Origin: an uncultured delta proteobacterium
GTDB lineage: Bacteria > Myxococcota_A > Polyangia > Polyangiales > Ga0077539
NCBI GenBank assembly: GCA_903860995.1
Contig: CAIOSS010000814.1
Span: forward strand, 1-6,603
Direction of reading: 5' to 3'
DNA length: 6,603 nt
Shown: positions 1 to 5,026 of the stretch, piece after piece
Layout of the letters: each line of letters begins with the position of its first letter
Numbering within the stretch: the stretch's first letter is position 1
Notes under the pieces: generated by a model
Told to the model about the DNA's origin: nothing
Databases searched by the model: none
Seen by the model: the letters and a program-made list of their open reading frames with translations, nothing else
Position numbers and translations under genes: made by a program

Positions 1-126
1 CATCCTGGCGCCGGGCACCGTCGTGAAGAGCACGACGAACTCGGCCTTCCGCAGCATCTCCTCGGTCACCTCTCCCTCGGCCGCGCGCCGCGCGCGCGCT
101 CGGGCGCCGAAGACACCGCGGCCGCC

Positions 127-495
<369 letters not shown>

Positions 496-498
496 GGA

Positions 499-501
499 AC
501 G
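499..501. repeat. Left copy of probable IS target-site duplication (ACG)
   Basis: ACG abuts the left end of the IS3 element and matches ACG at 2103-2105 beside the right end. Keeping one copy joins codon ACG (Thr) directly to CAG at 2106, and the host frame continues. A 3-bp match alone is weak; the restored frame is the stronger support. Confidence 0.6.
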
Positions 502-534
502 TGTCAACGAACGTGAGACAGTTTCGGTGAAAGA

Positions 535-1677
535 TTACTGAGCCGTCTGCTCCTGCGCGGGGGTCGCACCCCCGCACCCGGCGGGTTCCTTGGGCGCGCA
601 GGACGGCGGCCCGTCCTGCGTCCCTGCGGAACTCGTCTTCGGCGGGTTGATCCACGCCGCGGTGGGCGCCCGCGGCGCCCGTGGCCGACCGCGCACGAAG
701 CGCTCGGGGTGTTCGGCGTACGCCGCCGCGAGCACGACGTCGCGGGCCGCGAGGCGCTCGCCGGTGCGCCCGTGATGGACGTCCGCGGGCGTCAGCAGGG
801 CGAGGCCGGCGTGGTGATGCTCGTGGTTGTACCAGTCGAAGAACGGGCCGCAGAAGCCGCGCGCGTCCTCCAGCGACCCGAAGCGATCGGGGAAGTCGGG
901 GCGGTACTTGAGGGTCTTGAACTGCGCCTCCGAGTACGGGTTGTCGTCCGAGACGTGAGGCCGCGAGTGCGTCTTCTCCACGCCCAGATCGCAGAGCTTC
1001 TGCGCCACCGTACGCGAGGTCATCGACGAGCCACGATCGGCGTGCAACGTCAGCTGGCCCCGCTCGATCCCCTGCCGGCGACAGGTCTCCTCGATGAACT
1101 CCTCGGCCAGCGCCGCCGACTCCCGCTGGGCGATCATCCAGCCCACCACGTAGCGGCTGAACACGTCGAGGATCACGTACAGGTAGTAGTAGGTCCACTT
1201 GCCTGCCCCCCGCAGCTTGGTGATGTCCCACGACCACAGCTGGTTGGGTCGCGTGGCCAGCAGCTCGGGCCGCTGATAGGTCGGGCGCATCGTGAGCGCG
1301 CGCCGCTCGCGCACCTCCTTGTGCCGATGGAGTACCCGGTAGAGCGTGCGGATCGAGCCCAGGTAGCGGCCCTCGTCGAGCAGCGCCGCGTACACTTCGG
1401 CGGGCGCCTGGTCGGCGAAGCGGGGCTCGTGCAGCACGTCCAGTACGCGCTGCTCCTCGGCCTCCGACAGCCGTCGCGGCGAGCGCCGCGGAGGGGGCTC
1501 GGGCGTCGGCCCGGACCCTGCGACGACGGGCGCGTGCAGGCGATACCAGGTCGCCCGCGAGAGGCCGATGGCCCGGCAGACCGCGGCCACGCCGAGCATC
1601 GCCACGAAGGGCGCCGCGAGGGCGATCACCGCGTCTCTCCGCTCGGCGTCGGGTCGGTCGAGAACAGCCCCACAAGT
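535..1677 (-). CDS. IS3-family transposase OrfB (DDE catalytic part, made by -1 frameshift)
   Basis: This is the catalytic half of the IS3 transposase, which cuts and joins the element ends. The frame is entered from orfA at the A8 run (1677-1684) and ends at TAA 535-537, giving about 380 residues, or about 500 for the OrfAB fusion. Near the N-terminus is a HTH_21-like stretch (VCRAIGLSRATWYRLH). The rve/DDE core follows: first Asp in WSWDITK (codon 1225-1227), second Asp in LHADRGSS (1036-1038) and Glu in YSEAQFKTLKYRP (928-930). There are exactly 35 residues between the second Asp and the Glu, giving the canonical DD35E. Post-catalytic motifs DWYNHEHHHAGLALLTPADVH are present. The tail after about codon 700-740 is Pro/Ala-rich and less conserved. 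I see no stop or frameshift inside the catalytic core. An independent internal start is possible, but no clear ribosome site marks one. Confidence 0.93.
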   Translation of the reverse strand, partial: TCGAVLDRPDAERRDAVIALAAPFVAMLGVAAVCRAIGLSRATWYRLHAPVVAGSGPTPEPPPRRSPRRLSEAEEQRVLDVLHEPRFADQAPAEVYAALLDEGRYLGSIRTLYRVLHRHKEVRERRALTMRPTYQRPELLATRPNQLWSWDITKLRGAGKWTYYYLYVILDVFSRYVVGWMIAQRESAALAEEFIEETCRRQGIERGQLTLHADRGSSMTSRTVAQKLCDLGVEKTHSRPHVSDDNPYSEAQFKTLKYRPDFPDRFGSLEDARGFCGPFFDWYNHEHHHAGLALLTPADVHHGRTGERLAARDVVLAAAYAEHPERFVRGRPRAPRAPTAAWINPPKTSSAGTQDGPPSCAPKEPAGCGGATPAQEQTAQ

Positions 1678-2036
1678 TTTTTTTGCAGGGTCACGAGCAT
1701 CTCGGCGCGCTCGGCCCGCAGGGTCATCTGGGTGAGCTGCTGCTCCAACTCGCGCACGCGCTCGGCATCCTTCGAGGTCGGGGCGGGCTTCGGCCCGCGA
1801 CGCACGGGTGCGGCCTCGACCAGGGCGTCGGCCTCGCGGGCCCGGCGCCACTCGGTCAGGTGCGAGGAGTACAGGCCGTGCCGTCGAAGCAACGCCGCGA
1901 GCTGACCGGGCTCAGCGGCAGCCGCGTCGGCCTCGGCGAGGATCTTCCGCTTGAACGCGGGGCTGTACGTGCGGCGCTTCGCCTTGGGCGTGACCTCGGT
2001 CGGAGCGACGTTGGGCTTCTTCGTAACCATGTCCAT
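1626..2036 (-). CDS. IS3-family transposase OrfA (HTH, leucine-zipper)
   Basis: This 136-residue protein is the DNA-binding half of the IS3 transposase, which recognises the terminal repeats and also supplies the N-terminus of the OrfAB fusion. Residues 21-66 (RRTYSPAFKRKILAEAD... YSSHLTEWRRA) form the HTH_Tnp_1-type domain. Residues about 90-121 (AERVRELEQQLTQMTLRAER...) form a heptad-patterned coiled coil of the kind used for multimerisation. The ATG at 2036 has AGGAG at 2045-2049, 8 bases upstream. A second ATG two codons later is less well placed. The frame ends in TGA (1626-1628), overlapping orfB in the -1 frame. The length is typical or slightly long for IS3 OrfA. Confidence 0.9.
   Translation of the reverse strand: MDMVTKKPNVAPTEVTPKAKRRTYSPAFKRKILAEADAAAAEPGQLAALLRRHGLYSSHLTEWRRAREADALVEAAPVRRGPKPAPTSKDAERVRELEQQLTQMTLRAERAEMLVTLQKKLVGLFSTDPTPSGETR
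1677..1684 (-). promoter_or_regulatory. A8 slippery site for programmed -1 frameshift (orfA to orfB)
   Basis: On the coding strand the orfA codons CAA AAA AAA CTT provide the heptamer A-AAA-AAA, followed by a shift to ACT TGT GGG in the orfB frame. This is the standard IS3-family device for making OrfAB. An eight-A run is exceptional in this GC-rich context, which suggests it is selected. The GC-rich sequence downstream could supply a stimulatory structure, but I did not resolve one. Confidence 0.8.
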
Positions 2037-2044
2037 GAGACCGT

Positions 2045-2049
2045 CTCCT
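2045..2049 (-). promoter_or_regulatory. Ribosome binding site of orfA
   Basis: The coding-strand sequence CAGGAGACGGTCTCATG places AGGAG 8 bases before the ATG at 2036. This supports 2036 over the in-frame ATG at 2030. Confidence 0.7.
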
Positions 2050-2102
2050 GACCGCCCTGGTTCAGTAAACTCCCCGGCTGGGGTGTCTCACGGGTTATTG
2101 GC

Positions 2103-2105
2103 ACG
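2103..2105. repeat. Right copy of probable IS target-site duplication (ACG)
   Basis: This is the partner of 499-501. Its A may instead be the last base of the element, which would leave a 2-bp CG duplication; the predicted host junction is the same either way. Confidence 0.55.
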
Positions 2106-2198
2106 CAGGGCTGCTCGCGCTCCGACGGCGGCGTGGTCACGGTCTGCTCGGACGCCAGCGCCGACACCGGCGTCGCGCTCGACGTCCCCAACGGCTGA
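2106..2198 (+). pseudogene. Displaced C-terminus of the Cys-rich repeat protein
   Basis: Immediately after the IS and its duplicated ACG, the frame starting at 2106 reads QGCSRSDGGVVTVCSDAS and then ADTGVALDVPNG to TGA 2196-2198. Joined to codon ACG at 499-501, it continues the third repeat as DFDCGTQGCSRSDGG, with the same Cys/Gly/Asp texture as the linker after repeat 2 (VTVC here, ITVC at about 346-360). This 30-codon piece is the native C-terminus of the gene at 1-501, cut off by the IS. It has no start signal of its own. Confidence 0.75.
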
Positions 2199-2207
2199 TC
2201 GCTCCGC

Positions 2208-2336
2208 TCAGCGCGCGCCGCCCTGCCACGCGGGCATCCGCAACAGGGCGTTGTGCGTGGCCACCTCGGCCTGTTCGCGCGGCATCCCGTTGTAGTTCAT
2301 GAACTCCTGCCCCGCGGGCGGTCCCGACTCGATCAT
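2208..2336 (-). pseudogene. C-terminal fragment of an unrecognised protein
   Basis: The minus strand reads MIESGPPAGQEFMNYNGMPR followed by EQAEVATHNALLRMPAWQGG-AR and TGA (2208-2210). From about 2312 leftward almost every codon ends in G or C and the residue mix is protein-like, which suggests true coding. Its stop lies 9 bp from the stop of the Cys-rich gene (2198), a natural convergent arrangement. Upstream of about 2336 the frame becomes unconvincing and runs into a plus-strand PPC-like fragment, so the gene appears to have lost its 5' part at a recombination junction near 2310-2345. I do not recognise the family. A plus-strand frame over the same bases also has high GC3, so strand assignment is not certain. 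Confidence 0.4.
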
Positions 2337-2549
2337 CAATATGTTAGATCCGGCGGGCTCCGAGATCACCGAGGTCGACGACGGCCGCGGCACCTGCGCG
2401 ACCGAGAGCGGCACCGTCAACCCCGACCTGCGCAACCTCGCCGCGGGCCGTTACACGGTGTGCATCCGCACGTTCAACACGATGGCGACACCGGGCCGAC
2501 CTACCGAAGCCCCTCGGCGCCGCGAGGAGGCTTCGAGTACCAGTCGTGA
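2299..2549 (+). pseudogene. Frameshifted PPC-like (pre-peptidase C-terminal) domain fragment
   Basis: In frame from 2299 the plus strand reads PDSIINMLDPAGSEITEVDD followed by a Cys-containing loop, then NPDLRNLAAGRYTVCIRTFN. The pattern (ligand-like LDPxG, DDG, then LxAGxYTVxVRTF) fits the bacterial PPC beta-sandwich domain found at the ends of secreted hydrolases and myxobacterial surface proteins. At about 2478-2481 the sense moves to another frame: DGDTGPTYR then SPSAPRGGFEYQS and TGA 2547-2549, as if one base were lost. An in-frame TAG at 2293-2295 precedes the fragment, so there is no credible N-terminus; the ATG at 2299 is probably fortuitous. Several codons around 2335-2350 (AAT, TTA, GAT) have low GC3, consistent with decay. 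The family assignment is by pattern only. Confidence 0.45.
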
Positions 2550-2593
2550 AGAGAGCGCGTCGCACGCGATCGTTTCGCCGCGCTTCCTCTTGA

Positions 2594-2815
2594 TCGTCTC
2601 CGATCGTGCTGACCCAACCGCCCGGATGGGTCGTCGGAGCCCAGCCGCCCATCGCTCAAGTCGTCCGATGGATCGCGAACCTCGGCGGCTACACCGGGAA
2701 GTCCTCCGGTGGACCACCAGGGTCCACGGTCCTCGCTCGCGGCCTACGAGAGGTCGAGGTCGCGCCCCGAATGCCTCGCCCACTGCGAGCGCTGAAGGGC
2801 GAGCGAGAAATGTGA
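2594..2815 (+). pseudogene. C-terminal remnant of an IS4/Tn5-type transposase
   Basis: The frame opens after TGA at 2591-2593 and ends at TGA 2813-2815, about 73 codons. It reads VLTQPPGWVVGAQPPIAQVV then RWIANLGGYTGKSSGGPPGS and TVLARGLREVEVAP. This matches the usual end of Tn5-like IS4 transposases, where a proline-rich linker leads into VRWI-x-LGG[FY]-x-x-[RK]-x-[DG]G-x-PG-x-x-x-LWRG, the dimerisation tail. Here the invariant-looking LWRG is LARG and GDGEPG is SGGPPG, indicating drift. None of the DDE catalytic part is present upstream, so this is a relic rather than a working transposase. No terminal repeat is visible downstream. Confidence 0.6.
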
Positions 2816-2818
2816 CCC

Positions 2819-2941
2819 ATGCTCAGACTTCGGGAGAGGCTCCGGGGCGAGGGCGTATCCCTCGGCGCCGTCCGCGCTATCGTCGGCGGCGACGCGCCCC
2901 TACGTCTCAGCGAGGCCCCCGATGCACCCGACGGACTTTCA
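2819..2941 (+). pseudogene. Possible MerR-like helix fragment
   Basis: Directly after the IS4 relic the frame from ATG 2819 reads MLRLRERLRGEGVSLGAVRA then IVGGDAPLRLSEAPDAPDG. The stretch LRLRERLRGEGVSLGAVRAI resembles the helix of MerR-family regulators (L-x-x-L-x-x-x-G-[FV]-SL-x-x-I/V). The recognition helix and wing that should precede it are absent, and the frame runs out over the start of the hydrolase gene at 2922. It may be the tail of a regulator truncated by the IS4 relic, or only leader sequence of the hydrolase gene. Confidence 0.22.
2911..2915 (+). promoter_or_regulatory. Weak ribosome binding site of the hydrolase
   Basis: CGAGG lies 6 bases before the ATG at 2922. It is the best SD-like string near the start and supports that ATG, although the match is partial. 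Confidence 0.35.
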
Positions 2942-3878
2942 CCCCGACCTCCGCGCCGCGGCGCGATGGCTCCCGCGCGGCGTCGTGAAGGCGTGGCTGC
3001 TGCCGCTCTTGCGACGAATCCCGGCACCGTCGCAGAAGCTCCCCGCGGGCGTCACCGTCACCGAGCGCCCCCTCGACGGACGCGGCACCGCCTCGCTTCG
3101 GATCCTTCGCAGCACACCCTCCGACGGCCCCCCTCGCCCCGCGGTGCTGTGGATCCACGGCGGCGGCTACGTGCTCGGACGCGCGACGACCGACGACGCC
3201 CGATGCGCGCACCTCGCGAAGCGCCTCGGGGCCACGGTGTTCTCCGTCGACTATCGCCTCGCGCCCGCGCACCCCTTTCCGACGCCGCTCGACGACTGCC
3301 TCGCGGCGTATGAGCTCCTCCACCGCGAGGCTGCGGCGCTCGGCGTCGACCCGTCGCGCATGGTCATCGCCGGTCAGAGCGCGGGCGGAGGGCTCGCCGC
3401 GGCCCTCGTGTTGCGCGCGCACGACCGCGGACTGCCGCCCCCCGCGATCCAGATCCTCGTCTACCCGATGCTCGACGATCGCACTGTGCTCCGCACCGTC
3501 GACGATCGCCTCCACCGCCTCTGGAACCCCGCCAGCAACCGCCTCGGCTGGACCTCGTACCTCGGCCGCGAGCCCGGCGGTGAGGGCATCCCGGACCACG
3601 CCGCGCCCGCGCGTCGCAGCGACCTCCGCGGCCTCGCCCCGGCATGGATCGGCGTCGGCACCGCCGACCTCTTTCTCGACGAAGACGTCGCCTACGCCAC
3701 TCGCCTCCGCGAGGCCGGTGTGCCCGTGACGCTCGATGTCGTCGAGGGAGCATTTCACGGCTTCGACGCCGTCACGCCGGGCGCGCCCGTGAGCCGCCGC
3801 TTCTTCGACGCGCAGGTCGAGGCCATCGAGCGCGCCTTCGCGACGCCGCGCTCGCCTGCTGAGCGGCCTGCTTGCTGA
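2922..3878 (+). CDS. Alpha/beta hydrolase, HSL-type esterase/lipase
   Basis: This 318-residue serine hydrolase probably cleaves short- to medium-chain esters. It has the hallmarks of the hormone-sensitive lipase (HSL, family IV) group. These are HGGGY at residues 79-83 (oxyanion hole; preceded by VLWI), VDYRLAPAHPFP at 109-120, and the nucleophile elbow G-Q-S-A-G-G with Ser153 (codon 3378-3380). The acid is Asp249 in VGTADLFLDEDVAYA, and the catalytic His279 is in GAFHGFD. All triad residues are intact and the length is normal for the family. I see no signal peptide; the N-terminal segment with PRGVVKAWLLPLLRRIP is amphipathic and could form the mobile cap. The start fits the family N-terminus and a weak SD. 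The gene stands alone between two zones of debris, so no operon partner suggests a substrate. Confidence 0.92.
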   Translation: MHPTDFHPDLRAAARWLPRGVVKAWLLPLLRRIPAPSQKLPAGVTVTERPLDGRGTASLRILRSTPSDGPPRPAVLWIHGGGYVLGRATTDDARCAHLAKRLGATVFSVDYRLAPAHPFPTPLDDCLAAYELLHREAAALGVDPSRMVIAGQSAGGGLAAALVLRAHDRGLPPPAIQILVYPMLDDRTVLRTVDDRLHRLWNPASNRLGWTSYLGREPGGEGIPDHAAPARRSDLRGLAPAWIGVGTADLFLDEDVAYATRLREAGVPVTLDVVEGAFHGFDAVTPGAPVSRRFFDAQVEAIERAFATPRSPAERPAC

Positions 3879-3943
3879 GCGACAACTACATCGCCCCATT
3901 GGGCTGGGTGCCCCGCGAGGTCGCCGCGAGCGCCCCGGGCTGG

Positions 3944-3969
3944 TCACCGCGGGGCTGATCCCGCGGTGA
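3944..3969 (+). terminator. Strong GC hairpin after the hydrolase gene
   Basis: TCACCGCGGG at 3944-3953 and CCCGCGGTGA at 3960-3969 form a perfect 10-bp stem with a 6-base loop (GCTGAT), 66 bases after the hydrolase stop. No T-tract follows, so as a terminator it would be of the non-canonical kind. It may instead belong to the IS21-like terminus that starts at 3967, which it overlaps by three bases. Confidence 0.4.
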
Positions 3970-4045
3970 GCGGCCACGGAAACGGACCCGGGGCGGGTCA
4001 GTTTCTGATGGCCAAAGTGGGCCGTGTTTCCGATGGCCATTGACA
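3967..4045. mobile_element. Palindromic block resembling two facing IS21-type ends
   Basis: Read on the minus strand from 4045, the sequence begins TGTCAATGGCCATCGGAAAC and repeats the core as GGCCATCAGAAACTGACCCG (plus coordinates 3994-4013). Read on the plus strand from 3967, it begins TGAGCGGCCACGGAAACGGA and continues CCCG. The two arms 3972-3990 and 3994-4013 are an imperfect inverted repeat separated by three G. TG-starting ends with repeated GGCCA-x-GAAAC-x-GACC units are reminiscent of IS21-family termini as I remember them. No istA or istB sits between them, so this is at most an ~80-bp pair of ends or one end folded back. The family assignment is inference. Confidence 0.4.
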
Positions 4046-4099
4046 CTACGTGTACGCGAGCGCCTTGACGCGGGCGCGCCAAGACGCCGACCCGAAGGG

Positions 4100-4306
4100 T
4101 CAGGGGAGAGGGCGCTCCGGCGGTGGGGTGGGAGCTTCTTCTGCGGGCGATGGAGGCGTGGCGGGGGTGGTCGGCGCCGGCGTGGCGTCGTATTGCGCGA
4201 CCTGGAGGTCGAGCTTTTTCGGCTTCTGGGTGTCTGGTGCACCCCATCGAGGAGAGTGGCGACCGTCGCGGTTGGCGCGTGCAGAGGGTGAAGGTTTCCT
4301 GCCCAT
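4100..4306 (-). pseudogene. Minus-strand ORF remnant with Pro-rich C-terminal tail
   Basis: From ATG 4306 the minus strand reads 68 codons to TGA 4100-4102. The second half, KPKKLDLQVAQYDATPAPTT followed by a long Pro/Ala/Glu/Thr tail ending PERPLP, looks like a natural low-complexity C-terminus. The first half (GRKPSPSARANRDGRHSPRW) is less convincing. I do not recognise a family. It ends 55 bp from the IS21-like end at 4045 and points towards it, so it could be a host gene truncated nearby or part of a lost element. No SD is obvious for the ATG. Confidence 0.25.
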
Positions 4307-4351
4307 AGGGGCCGACGCTACCCCCTCGGCGTCCCGAACGCAGCCCCTCCC

Positions 4352-4660
4352 ATGATTCCCGCATCGGAGCTTCCGTCGGATCTCGGTCGCACGAGGTACT
4401 CCCGCGACCGCGTCACAGACATGCCCGCATGGCGACGCACCGGACACCAGCGCCCGCCGCCGATACCCGACTGGCTCACCGTCGACGTCCCGCGGTCCGG
4501 CCACGGCCTGATCCCCGCGTCGGCGCCGCGCCTCGCGGACATCGCCGACTTCTGGTGCCAACGCCTGGACGAGCGACCGCTCGGCGTCTGGCTCACCGCA
4601 CCCGAGACGCGAGCGAGAAGCCCGTCGCGCGCGGACCTCGGCGGCCCGCTTCCCCGGCGG
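4352..4660 (+). pseudogene. Unrecognised plus-strand ORF fragment
   Basis: From ATG 4352 the plus frame gives MIPASELPSDLGRTRYSRDR and later IPDWLTVDVPRSGHGLIPAS and RLADIADFWCQRLDERPLGV. High GC3 and a varied residue mix between about 4415 and 4610 make coding plausible. After about 4610 the frame becomes an Arg/Pro-rich shadow of the minus-strand toxin remnant and runs to a stop only at about 4808, so the gene has no proper end. No domain is recognised. It could be a truncated hypothetical gene or a chance open frame in GC-rich DNA. Confidence 0.25.
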
Positions 4661-4682
4661 CGACCGGTCACGTCGCGCGAAC

Positions 4683-4953
4683 CTACCCGACGCTCGCAGC
4701 CAGGAGTCGCAGAAGTGTCCGCGTCGACGCGTTGCCCACGCCGAGGAGGAGCGCCACCGGGGTTGTGCCCCGCACGGCCGCGCGGTCGAGGAAATCCTTG
4801 TGCTTCCTGACGACGACGGCCCCCTCCGCGGCGGCGAGCCGCCAGATCTCTGCGTCGGGCATGCGCAACCCGTCCGGCAGGTCGACGACGTGCCGGGCCT
4901 CGTGACCATCGGTGCTCGACGGCCAGCGTCATGGGCCTCACGTTCACGAGCAC
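4683..4953 (-). pseudogene. Decayed DUF5615 (PIN-like) toxin gene
   Basis: The minus strand from 4910 to the stop at 4683-4685 reads DGHEARHVVDLPDGLRMPDA, then EIWRLAAAEGAVVVRKHKDF and LDRAAVRGTTPVALLLGVGN-AS. This is the conserved body of DUF5615-family proteins, small PIN-like proteins usually found as toxins of type II toxin-antitoxin pairs. The family normally starts RVLVDxNL...LAxxLRxxGHEA. Here that N-terminus is found in a different frame as VLVNVRPMTLAVEH (4951 down to 4912), and bases are missing between it and GHEA. The first acidic residue of the active site (LVD) is LVN, and the usual TKDxDF acidic pair is RKHKDF. The gene is therefore broken by a frameshift near 4908-4915 and has lost catalytic residues. 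No antitoxin gene is visible upstream, where the PLP-enzyme gene starts. Confidence 0.62.
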
Positions 4954-5016
4954 CCGGGCGCCGAGCGCCGCGGACGCCGCGGCAGCGCGCTGATCTCCTG
5001 ATACAAGTGCGACCGC

Positions 5017-5022
5017 AGAGGG
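5017..5022 (+). promoter_or_regulatory. SD-like sequence before the PLP enzyme
   Basis: AGAGGG ends 4 bases before the GTG at 5027. The spacing is short but it is the only purine-rich string there, and it supports the GTG start, which gives the expected family N-terminus (ILERIGRTPLVPLERI). Confidence 0.35.
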
Positions 5023-5026
5023 CAGC

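Larger units (their letters stand above)
502..2102 (-). mobile_element. Complete IS3-family insertion sequence (~1.6 kb)
   Basis: The element carries orfA and orfB on the minus strand in the two-frame arrangement of the IS3 family. Read inward, the left end begins TGTCAACGAACGTGAGACA and the right end (minus strand) TGCCAATAACCCGTGAGACA. They share CGTGAGACA, and TTACTGA recurs about 33-35 bp in at both ends (535-541 and 2062-2068). The flanks carry ACG at 499-501 and 2103-2105, consistent with a 3-bp target duplication, which is normal for IS3 relatives. The exact right base (2102 or 2103) is ambiguous because the A of ACG could also be the terminal A of a TG...CA end. Both transposase frames look undamaged, so the copy may be active. 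It sits inside the Cys-rich repeat gene. Confidence 0.9.

Noticed and set aside
81..100. Alternating CG run resembling a simple repeat or Z-DNA tract
   Set aside because: It is short and lies in GC-rich coding sequence; noted only as a possible indel spot.
709..1905. 398-codon plus-strand open frame across the transposase
   Set aside because: It is antisense to orfB and orfA, whose DD35E and HTH motifs are clear; long antisense frames are common in DNA with such high GC3.
2907..4364. 485-codon minus-strand open frame
   Set aside because: It mirrors the HSL hydrolase, which has a full catalytic triad; the translation is Arg/Ala/Gly/Val-rich with no domain pattern.
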